DNA of 13,274 nt from NCBI GenBank assembly GCA_046706685.1, contig JBJKPE010000209.1, forward strand, positions 1 through 13,274, written 5' to 3'. Shown one piece after another: positions 7,348 to 12,939 of this stretch (its first letter is position 1; every line of letters starts with the position of its first letter). The notes beneath the pieces are model-generated. The model was not told where the DNA came from. It saw only the letters and a program-made list of their open reading frames with translations, and searched no databases. Both the position numbers and the translations under genes were made by a program. This stretch comes from JARRRD01 sp046706685 (GTDB lineage Bacteria; Nitrospirota; Thermodesulfovibrionia; Thermodesulfovibrionales; UBA6898).

Positions 7348-7584
7348 ATGCACTGGCTCTGGTTTCTGGTAATCGGCGCAACGGCAGGGTGGCTTGCGGG
7401 GAAGCTGATACGGGGCAAAGGGTTCGGCGCGGTCGGCAACCTTGTCGTGGGAATTCTCGGCGCACTTGTCGGCGGGTTCATCTTCAGGCTTCTCCACGTC
7501 TCCTCTTACGGTTTTATAGGTTCCCTCGTCACGGCGACGGTCGGAGCTGTCATGCTTCTCTGGATTGCAAAAAAATTGGCGTAA
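7348..7584 (+). CDS. GlsB/YeaQ/YmgE-family small membrane protein
   Basis: This 78-residue, glycine-rich protein has three hydrophobic stretches (about 3-18, 27-47 and 54-75) with repeated small-residue packing motifs (GATAGWLAG, GNLVVGILGALVGG). That is the pattern of the GlsB/YeaQ/YmgE (transglycosylase-associated, PF04226) family. Members are inner-membrane proteins linked to general or envelope stress; no enzyme activity is established, and the old transglycosylase name is misleading. The ATG is chosen over an upstream in-frame TTG (7321) because AGGAGAGGAGG lies just before it. It is inserted between waaA and lpxK and has its own candidate promoter. The following 134 bases hold no gene that I can support. 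Confidence 0.85.
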   Translation: MHWLWFLVIGATAGWLAGKLIRGKGFGAVGNLVVGILGALVGGFIFRLLHVSSYGFIGSLVTATVGAVMLLWIAKKLA

Positions 7585-7702
7585 CCACACATATTCGTCA
7601 ACCTTGCATTAGGAATCAGTGTCCAGCTCTGTCGGTCGGCAGACAAAATGCTTTTCCAAGGGTTCAGGAAACTGGCTCCGGAATGCCTCTACGCAGGAAA
7701 AA

Positions 7703-7711
7703 TGGTATTAT
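7703..7711 (+). promoter_or_regulatory. Extended -10 element placed for a leaderless lpxK transcript
   Basis: TG-G-TATTAT is an extended -10 element ending seven bases before the lpxK ATG (7719). A transcript started here would begin at or within a base of the start codon. There is no clear -35 box. This explains the absence of any ribosome binding site before lpxK. Inferred from sequence match and spacing. Confidence 0.4.
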
Positions 7712-7718
7712 ATAGCCC

Positions 7719-8774
7719 ATGCATTTTTTTGAATTAATGTACTATCTGGGCTTCTCAGCCAGGAAACATTATTCTCTCCGAAATCAGAAGCGCCTGCCCC
7801 ACAAGGTCATCAGCATCGGCAATCTTACGGTGGGCGGCACCGGAAAGACGCCCGCCGTCATGGCGGTTGCGGGAGAGGCGATAAAACGGGGTTTCATGCC
7901 TGTGATTCTCACCAGGGGATACAGAGGGAAAGGCAGCGCCCCCTGTTTCGTAACCACGGGAGACGGTCCCCTTCTGAAGGTTGAAGATGCAGGCGACGAG
8001 CCGTTCCTGATGGCGGACAAGCTGAAAGGAGTCCCGATCGTGAAAGGCGCCGACCGGTACAAAGGAGGCATGTTCGCGTTGCATTCAGCTGAATCGCCTC
8101 TCAAGGATGCTGCGGGCGAAATCGTCTTCATCCTCGACGACGGGTTCCAGCATTTTCACCTCTACCGGGACAAGGACGTTGTCCTGATCAACGTTGCCGA
8201 CCCCTTCGGAAGGCACCTGCTTCTCCCCTTCGGAAGGCTGAGGGAACCGCTCCGATCTTTGGGGAGGGCCGATATCATAGTCGTTACTAAAAATGAAATG
8301 GGTGAAAACAACGAGATTTCAGAGTGCGGCAGCCTTGTTGAAAAGTTGAGGAAGTATAATACCGGAGCCCCTGTTTTTCAGTCTGCACATCTGCCTGTCT
8401 CCTGGAGATTTCTTTCGGGCGAGAGGAAGGAAAAGGAATGGATCTCCGGCAGAAAGGTATTCGGGTTCTGCGCCCTGGGCGACCCTCTTTCCTTCAAAAG
8501 GACCCTGACCGCGGCAGGCGCTGAAGTCGCGGGTTTCAAGTCGTACAGGGACCATTATCACTATGGCGAAGCGGACACCCGAAGAATAAGAAGTGAGGCC
8601 GAAAAATGCGGTGCGGAGTGGATTGTTACCACCGAAAAAGATATAATAAAAATCGGAAACCGGGACATGGCCGATTCTCTTGTCGTAGCCGAGATCCGGT
8701 TTTGCGCCGAAGACAGATTCTACGAAGAGTTGTTCAGTTTTCGTAGGCCAGGCGCCGAGGAGGATGACAAGTGA
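7719..8774 (+). CDS. lpxK: Tetraacyldisaccharide 4'-kinase LpxK
   Basis: LpxK phosphorylates the 4' position of the lipid A disaccharide using ATP to form lipid IVA, at the inner membrane. The 351 residues contain the Walker A loop GGTGKT (39-44), RGYRG (66-70), GDEP (92-95), ADRY (111-114), the Walker B region LDDGFQH (139-145), LLPFGRLREP (168-177) and TTEKD (304-308), all characteristic of the family. The N-terminal membrane-contacting helix is short. An in-frame TAG at 7713-7715 rules out any upstream start, and neither ATG 7719 nor ATG 7737 has a Shine-Dalgarno site. Its stop overlaps the GTG of yjbQ by four bases. Together with lpxB and waaA it covers three late lipid A/Kdo steps in this window. 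Confidence 0.96.
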   Translation: MHFFELMYYLGFSARKHYSLRNQKRLPHKVISIGNLTVGGTGKTPAVMAVAGEAIKRGFMPVILTRGYRGKGSAPCFVTTGDGPLLKVEDAGDEPFLMADKLKGVPIVKGADRYKGGMFALHSAESPLKDAAGEIVFILDDGFQHFHLYRDKDVVLINVADPFGRHLLLPFGRLREPLRSLGRADIIVVTKNEMGENNEISECGSLVEKLRKYNTGAPVFQSAHLPVSWRFLSGERKEKEWISGRKVFGFCALGDPLSFKRTLTAAGAEVAGFKSYRDHYHYGEADTRRIRSEAEKCGAEWIVTTEKDIIKIGNRDMADSLVVAEIRFCAEDRFYEELFSFRRPGAEEDDK

Positions 8775-9172
8775 TCAATTACATAAACGTTAAGAGCAGG
8801 GCGCGAACGGAGTTCATCGACATAACGGAGAAGGTCCAGGAGGCGGTGAAAGAGGCGGGGATCGTGAGCGGAGTATGCCATCTCTATGTCCCTCATACCA
8901 CCGCTGCGGTGACAATCAACGAAGGCGCCGACCCCAGTGTGCAGCGCGATATACAGAGCCTGCTGACAAGGCTTGTCCCTTTCGAGGGCGATTATCACCA
9001 CAAGGAAGGCAACGCTTCGGCACATATCAAGGCAACGGTTGTGGGCATCTCCCAGAACGTATTTATAGACGAGGGGAGGCTTGTTCTCGGCACCTGGCAG
9101 TCAATATTCTTCTGCGAGTTCGACGGGCCGAGGCATCGGAGAGTAGCCCTCAAACTCATGAGCGACAAGTAA
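8771..9172 (+). CDS. yjbQ: YjbQ/UPF0047-family protein
   Basis: This 133-residue protein covers the whole single domain of the UPF0047/YjbQ family (PF01894). Family signatures are PHTTAAVTINEGADP (41-55), the histidine cluster DYHHKEGNASAH (74-85) and LGTWQSIFFCEFDGPRHRRV (106-125). Some members show weak thiamine-phosphate synthase activity in genetic tests, but the true role is unsettled. The conserved histidines suggest a metal or phosphate site. The start is GTG, overlapping the lpxK stop by four bases (GTGA) with a GAGGA site upstream, so it is translationally coupled to lpxK. The lipid A context does not obviously explain it; no membrane segment is present. Confidence 0.9.
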   Translation: MINYINVKSRARTEFIDITEKVQEAVKEAGIVSGVCHLYVPHTTAAVTINEGADPSVQRDIQSLLTRLVPFEGDYHHKEGNASAHIKATVVGISQNVFIDEGRLVLGTWQSIFFCEFDGPRHRRVALKLMSDK

Positions 9173-9226
9173 GACCGGCTCCCGAAGGCCGTACGCGCCT
9201 GCTTCTCCCGGAGGACCCAGCGATAA

Positions 9227-10066
9227 GTGCCGGATGACGGAAGCTTCGACGAACTCTCCTATCTGAGGAAAGAGGTAAAGAGGCTCAGGAGGTCGCTTAA
9301 CCTGCTGACCCCGGGCCTCGATATCATTTTAAAGAGACGCGGGTTCCGCATTTTCAAGAAGGAACCGGCGGAGTTTCTGCTCCTGCCGTCACCGGAATTG
9401 GTCGACGAATATTACACCATGCTGGGGAAGTATTCCTTCCGCCTGTTCCTTCGCGATGTTATCAAACATCAGGACTTTTTTACGCTTGAGGATGTGACCC
9501 GGTATGCCACTTCAAATGTCACATCTGAATATATCAAATATCTGACGCGCGCGGGTCTGGCCGGGGCAAAGGGGAACGGGTACGTGCTTGCCAGGCATGT
9601 CAGGAGCTTTGGAGAGACTCTTGAATGGTATGTCTCCGAAGTGCTCGCAAGGGAGTTCGGGACTGAAGCGGTCTGGGGGGTGAAGTTCAGGAGACCTGAT
9701 GTCGGCGGCGATTACGACGTTATCGCCAAGTTTGACGGCTCGATCCTTTATGCAGAGGTAAAGTCTTCTCCTCCGAAGCAGATATACGAAAACGAGATAG
9801 CCGCGTTTCTCGACAGGGTCACAGACCTTTCGCCGGAGATCGCCGTCTTTCTTATGGACACGGAGCTCAGGATGAAGGACAAGATCGTCCCCATGTTCGA
9901 AGAGGAACTGAAAAGGAGGTCCGGAGGCAGAACGGAGGTCCGGAGGATAGAAAAAGAGCTCTTTCAGGCAGGCGACAGAATTTTTATAATAAACTCGAAA
10001 GACAGCATTGTGCACAACATAGAAGCAGTGCTGAACAGATACTTCAGGAGGTCCGATGAAATCTGA
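9227..10066 (+). CDS. Unnamed protein with winged-helix-like region and PD-(D/E)XK nuclease-like core
   Basis: I cannot assign this 279-residue protein to a named family. Visible parts are a charged, possibly coiled N-terminal helix (about 7-24), a region resembling a winged helix (about 68-123), and a C-terminal domain (about 128-275). The last contains GGDYDV (161-165 and flanks) and, 12 residues after Asp164, AEVK (Glu177, Lys179). The spacing D-x12-E-x-K between beta strands, preceded by a helix with glutamates (130-138), matches the catalytic core of PD-(D/E)XK nucleases such as Mrr- or Holliday-resolvase-like enzymes. All key residues are present, so activity is plausible. The start is GTG with GGAGG 12 bases upstream (a long spacing). 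It follows yjbQ by 54 bases and may end that operon. It could instead be a non-nuclease member of the fold. Confidence 0.75.
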   Translation: MPDDGSFDELSYLRKEVKRLRRSLNLLTPGLDIILKRRGFRIFKKEPAEFLLLPSPELVDEYYTMLGKYSFRLFLRDVIKHQDFFTLEDVTRYATSNVTSEYIKYLTRAGLAGAKGNGYVLARHVRSFGETLEWYVSEVLAREFGTEAVWGVKFRRPDVGGDYDVIAKFDGSILYAEVKSSPPKQIYENEIAAFLDRVTDLSPEIAVFLMDTELRMKDKIVPMFEEELKRRSGGRTEVRRIEKELFQAGDRIFIINSKDSIVHNIEAVLNRYFRRSDEI

Positions 10067-10084
10067 AAGGCAGGGCCTCCGTGG

Positions 10085-10113
10085 TTTCCATGCAATGTAA
10101 GGTTTAGTATAAT
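10085..10113 (+). promoter_or_regulatory. Sigma70-type promoter for the aldolase gene
   Basis: A perfect TATAAT (10108-10113) is preceded, at exactly 17 bases, by TTTCCA (10085-10090, four of six -35 matches). The predicted start is near 10120. A short dyad, AGCCT (10116-10120) and AGGCT (10131-10135), straddles this point and could be an operator or a weak 5' hairpin. Confidence 0.6.
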
Positions 10114-10176
10114 AGAGCCTGAGACATTTAAGGCTTCATAACAATGAATTCCCATCAAATTTCGGAAGGAGGGCAT

Positions 10177-11532
10177 ATGAATATCAAGGAATTAAGCGGA
10201 GCCATCGGCATCGGGAAGGAAGGGGTCGTGATAAAGGACCGCAAAGCCCTTTCCTCTCTCATGGACGGTCTCATTTACGAGGCGGTCTTCTCGGAAGAAG
10301 ATAGAAAGAAGAAACTCCTGACCCTGGTGAAGGAGATCGCGAAGGCCTGCGGGGCCATGCCCGCTTCGATCCATGATCTGTACGAGGAGATGGGGAGGAA
10401 TTATCCCGGGTTTACCGTGCCGGCGATCAACATCCGGGGCCTCACCTATGACGTTGCGAAGGCGATCTTCAGAAAGGCGTTGGAGAAGAAGGTGGGGGCG
10501 TTTATCTTCGAGATCGCGCGTTCCGAGATCGGCTATACAAAGCAGAGGCCCCTGGAATATGCCGCGGTCGTCCTGGCCGCTGCGGTAAAGGAGGGATTCC
10601 AGGGACCGGTCTTCATTCAGGGTGACCACTTCCAGTTGGTGAGAAAGAATTTTCTCGGCGATCCGGCCGCGGAGACCGGATATATAAAGGGTTTGATACA
10701 GGAGGCGATCGAGGCCGAGTTTTACAATATCGATATCGACTCGTCGACCCTTGTGGACCTTGACAAACCGACGATAAAAGAGCAGCAGAGACCCAACTTC
10801 GAGAAGACGGCCGAACTCGCCGACTTCATCAGGGGAATACAGCCCGGGGGGATCGATATCTCAGTCGGCGGGGAGATCGGGGAAATCGGGAAGAAGAACA
10901 GCACGCCCGAGGAGATGAAGGCCTACCTTGACGGTTTCAGGGAAACATTCAAGGGGGGCAAGGGGCTGAGCAAACTGAGTGTTCAGACCGGCACGTCCCA
11001 CGGCGGCGTTGTCCTTCCGGACGGCACGCTGGCGAAGGTAAAGATCGATTTCGAGACGCTGCGGCAGTTGTCCGACCTCGCGCGAAAGGAGCACGGGCTT
11101 TCCGGTGCGGTGCAGCACGGCGCATCGACGCTGCCGGAGGAGGCTTTTCACATGTTCCCGGAGACGGGGACGTCGGAAGTCCATCTGGCCACAGGTTTTC
11201 AGAACATAATCTATGACAGCACGCACCTTCCGGCAGCTTTCAGGGAAGAGGTTTACAGCTACATCAGGACAGAATTCGCGAAGGAAAAAAAAGAAGGGCA
11301 GACCGAGGAGCAGTTCATCTACAGTACGAGAAAGAAGGGGTTCGGCACACTCAAGAAAAAATGGTGGGATCTTGGGGCCGATATACGAGGGCCGATCATG
11401 GACGAACTGGAGAAAAAGTTCGACCTGCTCTTCACCACTTTGAGGGTCGGCAATACGACGGACATCGTCGGCAAGACCGTTAAACCCGTACTGATAAGGA
11501 AGGAGCTGCCGGAAGATATCCTGGAAGCATAA
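10177..11532 (+). CDS. Divergent class II (metal-dependent) aldolase, FBA-like
   Basis: This 451-residue protein carries the class II fructose-bisphosphate aldolase pattern (PF01116) in order. Asp150-His151 in QGDH correspond to the catalytic Asp and metal His. Then come Glu233 in GGEIGEIG, metal His275 in GTSHGG, metal His314 in VQHGAST, and Asn343/Asp347 in FQNIIYD. It is about 90 residues longer than E. coli FbaA, with an extra N-terminal segment (1-75) and a long charged C-terminus (about 360-451). The phosphate loop reads HGAST, not HGGSG. The likely reaction is retro-aldol cleavage or condensation of a phosphorylated sugar; the substrate may not be fructose 1,6-bisphosphate. ATG 10177 is chosen over ATG 10144 because GGAAGGAGGG lies directly upstream. 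It has its own promoter and stands alone between the nuclease-like gene and dnaJ. Confidence 0.8.
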   Translation: MNIKELSGAIGIGKEGVVIKDRKALSSLMDGLIYEAVFSEEDRKKKLLTLVKEIAKACGAMPASIHDLYEEMGRNYPGFTVPAINIRGLTYDVAKAIFRKALEKKVGAFIFEIARSEIGYTKQRPLEYAAVVLAAAVKEGFQGPVFIQGDHFQLVRKNFLGDPAAETGYIKGLIQEAIEAEFYNIDIDSSTLVDLDKPTIKEQQRPNFEKTAELADFIRGIQPGGIDISVGGEIGEIGKKNSTPEEMKAYLDGFRETFKGGKGLSKLSVQTGTSHGGVVLPDGTLAKVKIDFETLRQLSDLARKEHGLSGAVQHGASTLPEEAFHMFPETGTSEVHLATGFQNIIYDSTHLPAAFREEVYSYIRTEFAKEKKEGQTEEQFIYSTRKKGFGTLKKKWWDLGADIRGPIMDELEKKFDLLFTTLRVGNTTDIVGKTVKPVLIRKELPEDILEA

Positions 11533-11536
11533 ATAA

Positions 11537-11599
11537 TGCCCGTCCTTCTTCTTCGTGGTACAGGGGAGGAAGGGCGGGTACATCCATTCCCGCCGCTTC
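11537..11599 (+). other. Mutually exclusive hairpins after the aldolase gene
   Basis: Five bases after the aldolase stop, 11539-11551 pairs with 11566-11578 in a 13-bp stem with two G-U pairs, extendable by two pairs. The same 3' arm (11569-11578) can instead pair with 11589-11599 (CCCGCC-g-CTTC, one bulge). A T6 run (11612-11617) lies 12 bases beyond the second stem, too far for a standard intrinsic terminator. It probably marks the 3' end of the aldolase message, but the mechanism is unclear. Confidence 0.45.
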
Positions 11600-11716
11600 G
11601 CCGCTCATCCCTTTTTTGCTCCTGCTGCTGAGGATCTTCATATAAGCCTTTTGTCCATAAGAAATCTTACTCACGCTTTCCCCAAAAAAAGGATGTTATG
11701 ACGCGGTCAAAAAAGC

Positions 11717-11725
11717 TGGTATGAT
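11717..11725 (+). promoter_or_regulatory. Possible upstream extended -10 promoter for dnaJ
   Basis: TG-G-TATGAT fits an extended -10 element, without a recognisable -35. It would give a second, longer transcript covering the inverted repeat at 11761-11779. The match is modest and lies in AT-rich sequence where chance matches are common. Confidence 0.25.
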
Positions 11726-11760
11726 ATAAAAAAGAAGGGTTCCGCAAAAAATTGTTATAC

Positions 11761-11779
11761 AGTATCATTGAATGATACT
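11761..11779. repeat. Perfect 8-bp inverted repeat abutting the dnaJ -35 box
   Basis: AGTATCAT-TGA-ATGATACT is a perfect dyad with a three-base centre. Its last base is the first T of the TTGACA -35 box, a position typical of operators. It does not match the CIRCE element of HrcA. It may be a second repressor or activator site, or, if transcribed from upstream, a small RNA hairpin. Confidence 0.55.
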
Positions 11780-11798
11780 TGACAAGGCCTTACTAAAG
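11778..11798. promoter_or_regulatory. HAIR-like HspR operator in the dnaJ promoter
   Basis: CTTGACA-N7-ACTAAAG matches 11 of 14 defined positions of the HAIR consensus CTTGAGT-N7-ACTCAAG known for HspR in actinobacteria, with the exact seven-base spacing. It covers the -35 box and most of the spacer, so bound protein would block RNA polymerase. The hspR gene lies in the same operon, which supports autoregulation. Confidence 0.6.
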
Positions 11799-11807
11799 TA
11801 ATATTAT
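11779..11807 (+). promoter_or_regulatory. Strong sigma70-type promoter of dnaJ-hspR
   Basis: TTGACA (11779-11784, perfect) and TATTAT (11802-11807, five of six) are separated by exactly 17 bases. The predicted start is near 11814, giving a leader of about 30 bases that includes AAGGAG five bases before the dnaJ ATG. Such a strong housekeeping promoter implies control by repression and not by a heat-shock sigma factor. Confidence 0.75.
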
Positions 11808-11844
11808 AAACAGTAACGAATAAAATTGACTTCAAGGAGCTGAA

Positions 11845-12939
11845 ATGGCGCCGTCTGTGAAAGATTATTATGAGACGCTGGGTGTAGGCAAGGGGGCATC
11901 TCAGGATGAGATAAAAAAAGCCTTCAGAAAACTTGCACGAAAATATCACCCCGATCTCAACCCCGGGGACAAGAACTCCGAGGCCAGGTTCAAGGAAATC
12001 AACGAGGCGTACAATGTCCTCGGGGACGAGAAGAAACGGACCGAATACGATCAATACGGCCGTTCGCCTTTTGAAGGCGGAGGCCCGGGGTTCGATTACC
12101 GTGCATATACACAGGGGGGAGGACCTGATTTCGGCGGCTTCGGTGACGTTTTTTCCGACCTCTTCGGAACAGGTGCCGGGACCGAAGCGGCTGACATGAA
12201 GGGGCCCGACCTCGTCATGGGCCTCGAACTTTCCCTTGAAGAGGCATTCTCAGGGGTTACAAAGCCCATTACCTTTAACAGGGAGATCACATGCAAGACC
12301 TGCTCGGGGTCCGGAGCAGAAACCTGGCAGCAGTGCGACAAGTGTAAGGGCACGGGAAGGACCGCCGCATCCAAGGGTTTTTTCAGGATGGCCCAGGGCT
12401 GTCCGGCCTGCGGGGGAACCGGCAGAAAAATCACAAAATACTGCGGGAACTGCGGCGGCAGAGGGAAGGTCATGCATACGGAATCCATCAAGGTCAAAAT
12501 ACCGGCCGGCGTCGATAACGGTTCGAAAATCAGGGTAAGGGGGAAGGGTGCAGCGGGGCAGGCCAGCGGTCCTGCCGGAGACCTCCAGATTGAGCTGACG
12601 GTGAAACCCCATCCTCTCTTCTCCAGAAAAGGGGACAATATATATCTGGACCTCCCGGTGACCTTCGGCGAGACCGTCCTCGGCGCGAAGATAGAGGTCC
12701 CGACGATTGACGGAGCCGCCGCCATGACGCTCCCCCCGGGGACGCAGGGAGGACAGAAATTCAAGCTGACCGGCAAGGGGTTCCCGAATCCGAAGACAGG
12801 CAGGCGGGGAGACCAGTTCGTGGACATCAAAATAGTCGTTCCGAGGGACATACCGCAGAGGTCGAAGGCAGCTGTGGCCGAAATAGAAGGGCTTTATAAA
12901 GAATCTCCCAGAAAGGGGATGATGAAAACCCGTGAATAA
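11845..12939 (+). CDS. dnaJ: Chaperone DnaJ (type I J-domain co-chaperone)
   Basis: DnaJ delivers unfolded clients to DnaK and stimulates its ATPase. The 364 residues show the full type I layout: J-domain (about 7-71) with HPD at 35-37, a short Gly/Phe-rich linker (about 76-108), and a zinc-finger domain with all four CxxCxGxG motifs (CKTCSGSG 150-157, CDKCKGTG 164-171, CPACGGTG 186-193, CGNCGGRG 200-207). C-terminal client-binding domains follow (about 215-335). It is slightly shorter than E. coli DnaJ (376 residues), mostly in the linker. The ATG has AAGGAG five bases upstream. The gene overlaps hspR by eight bases and is expressed from a strong promoter bearing a HAIR-like operator. dnaK and grpE are not adjacent in this window, so this may be the CbpA-like, second J-protein of the cell. 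Confidence 0.95.
   Translation: MAPSVKDYYETLGVGKGASQDEIKKAFRKLARKYHPDLNPGDKNSEARFKEINEAYNVLGDEKKRTEYDQYGRSPFEGGGPGFDYRAYTQGGGPDFGGFGDVFSDLFGTGAGTEAADMKGPDLVMGLELSLEEAFSGVTKPITFNREITCKTCSGSGAETWQQCDKCKGTGRTAASKGFFRMAQGCPACGGTGRKITKYCGNCGGRGKVMHTESIKVKIPAGVDNGSKIRVRGKGAAGQASGPAGDLQIELTVKPHPLFSRKGDNIYLDLPVTFGETVLGAKIEVPTIDGAAAMTLPPGTQGGQKFKLTGKGFPNPKTGRRGDQFVDIKIVVPRDIPQRSKAAVAEIEGLYKESPRKGMMKTRE

Larger units (their letters stand above)
11533..11844. other. Aldolase-dnaJ intergenic region
   Basis: This stretch of about 310 bases holds the two alternative hairpins (11537-11599), an AT-rich section with a possible extended -10 (TG-G-TATGAT, 11717-11725), a perfect inverted repeat (11761-11779), the dnaJ promoter (11779-11807) with a HAIR-like operator, and the dnaJ ribosome binding site AAGGAG (11834-11839). 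A 64-codon minus-strand frame (11480-11674) starts here but overlaps the aldolase 3' end and is not supported. Confidence 0.6.

Noticed and set aside
10861..11583. 240-codon minus-strand frame antisense to the aldolase
   Set aside because: Its translation has no recognisable motif, and the plus strand encodes a complete aldolase with all catalytic residues. It is a GC-rich shadow frame.
11480..11674. 64-codon minus-strand frame with a GTG start and a GGGGAAA upstream
   Set aside because: Half of it lies antisense to the aldolase C-terminus and hairpins, no family is recognisable, and no minus-strand promoter is convincing.
11600..11820. CIRCE element (TTAGCACTC-N9-GAGTGCTAA) or heat-shock sigma promoter upstream of dnaJ
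   Set aside because: No such sequence is present; the dyads found match HAIR or an unknown operator, and the promoter is sigma70-like.
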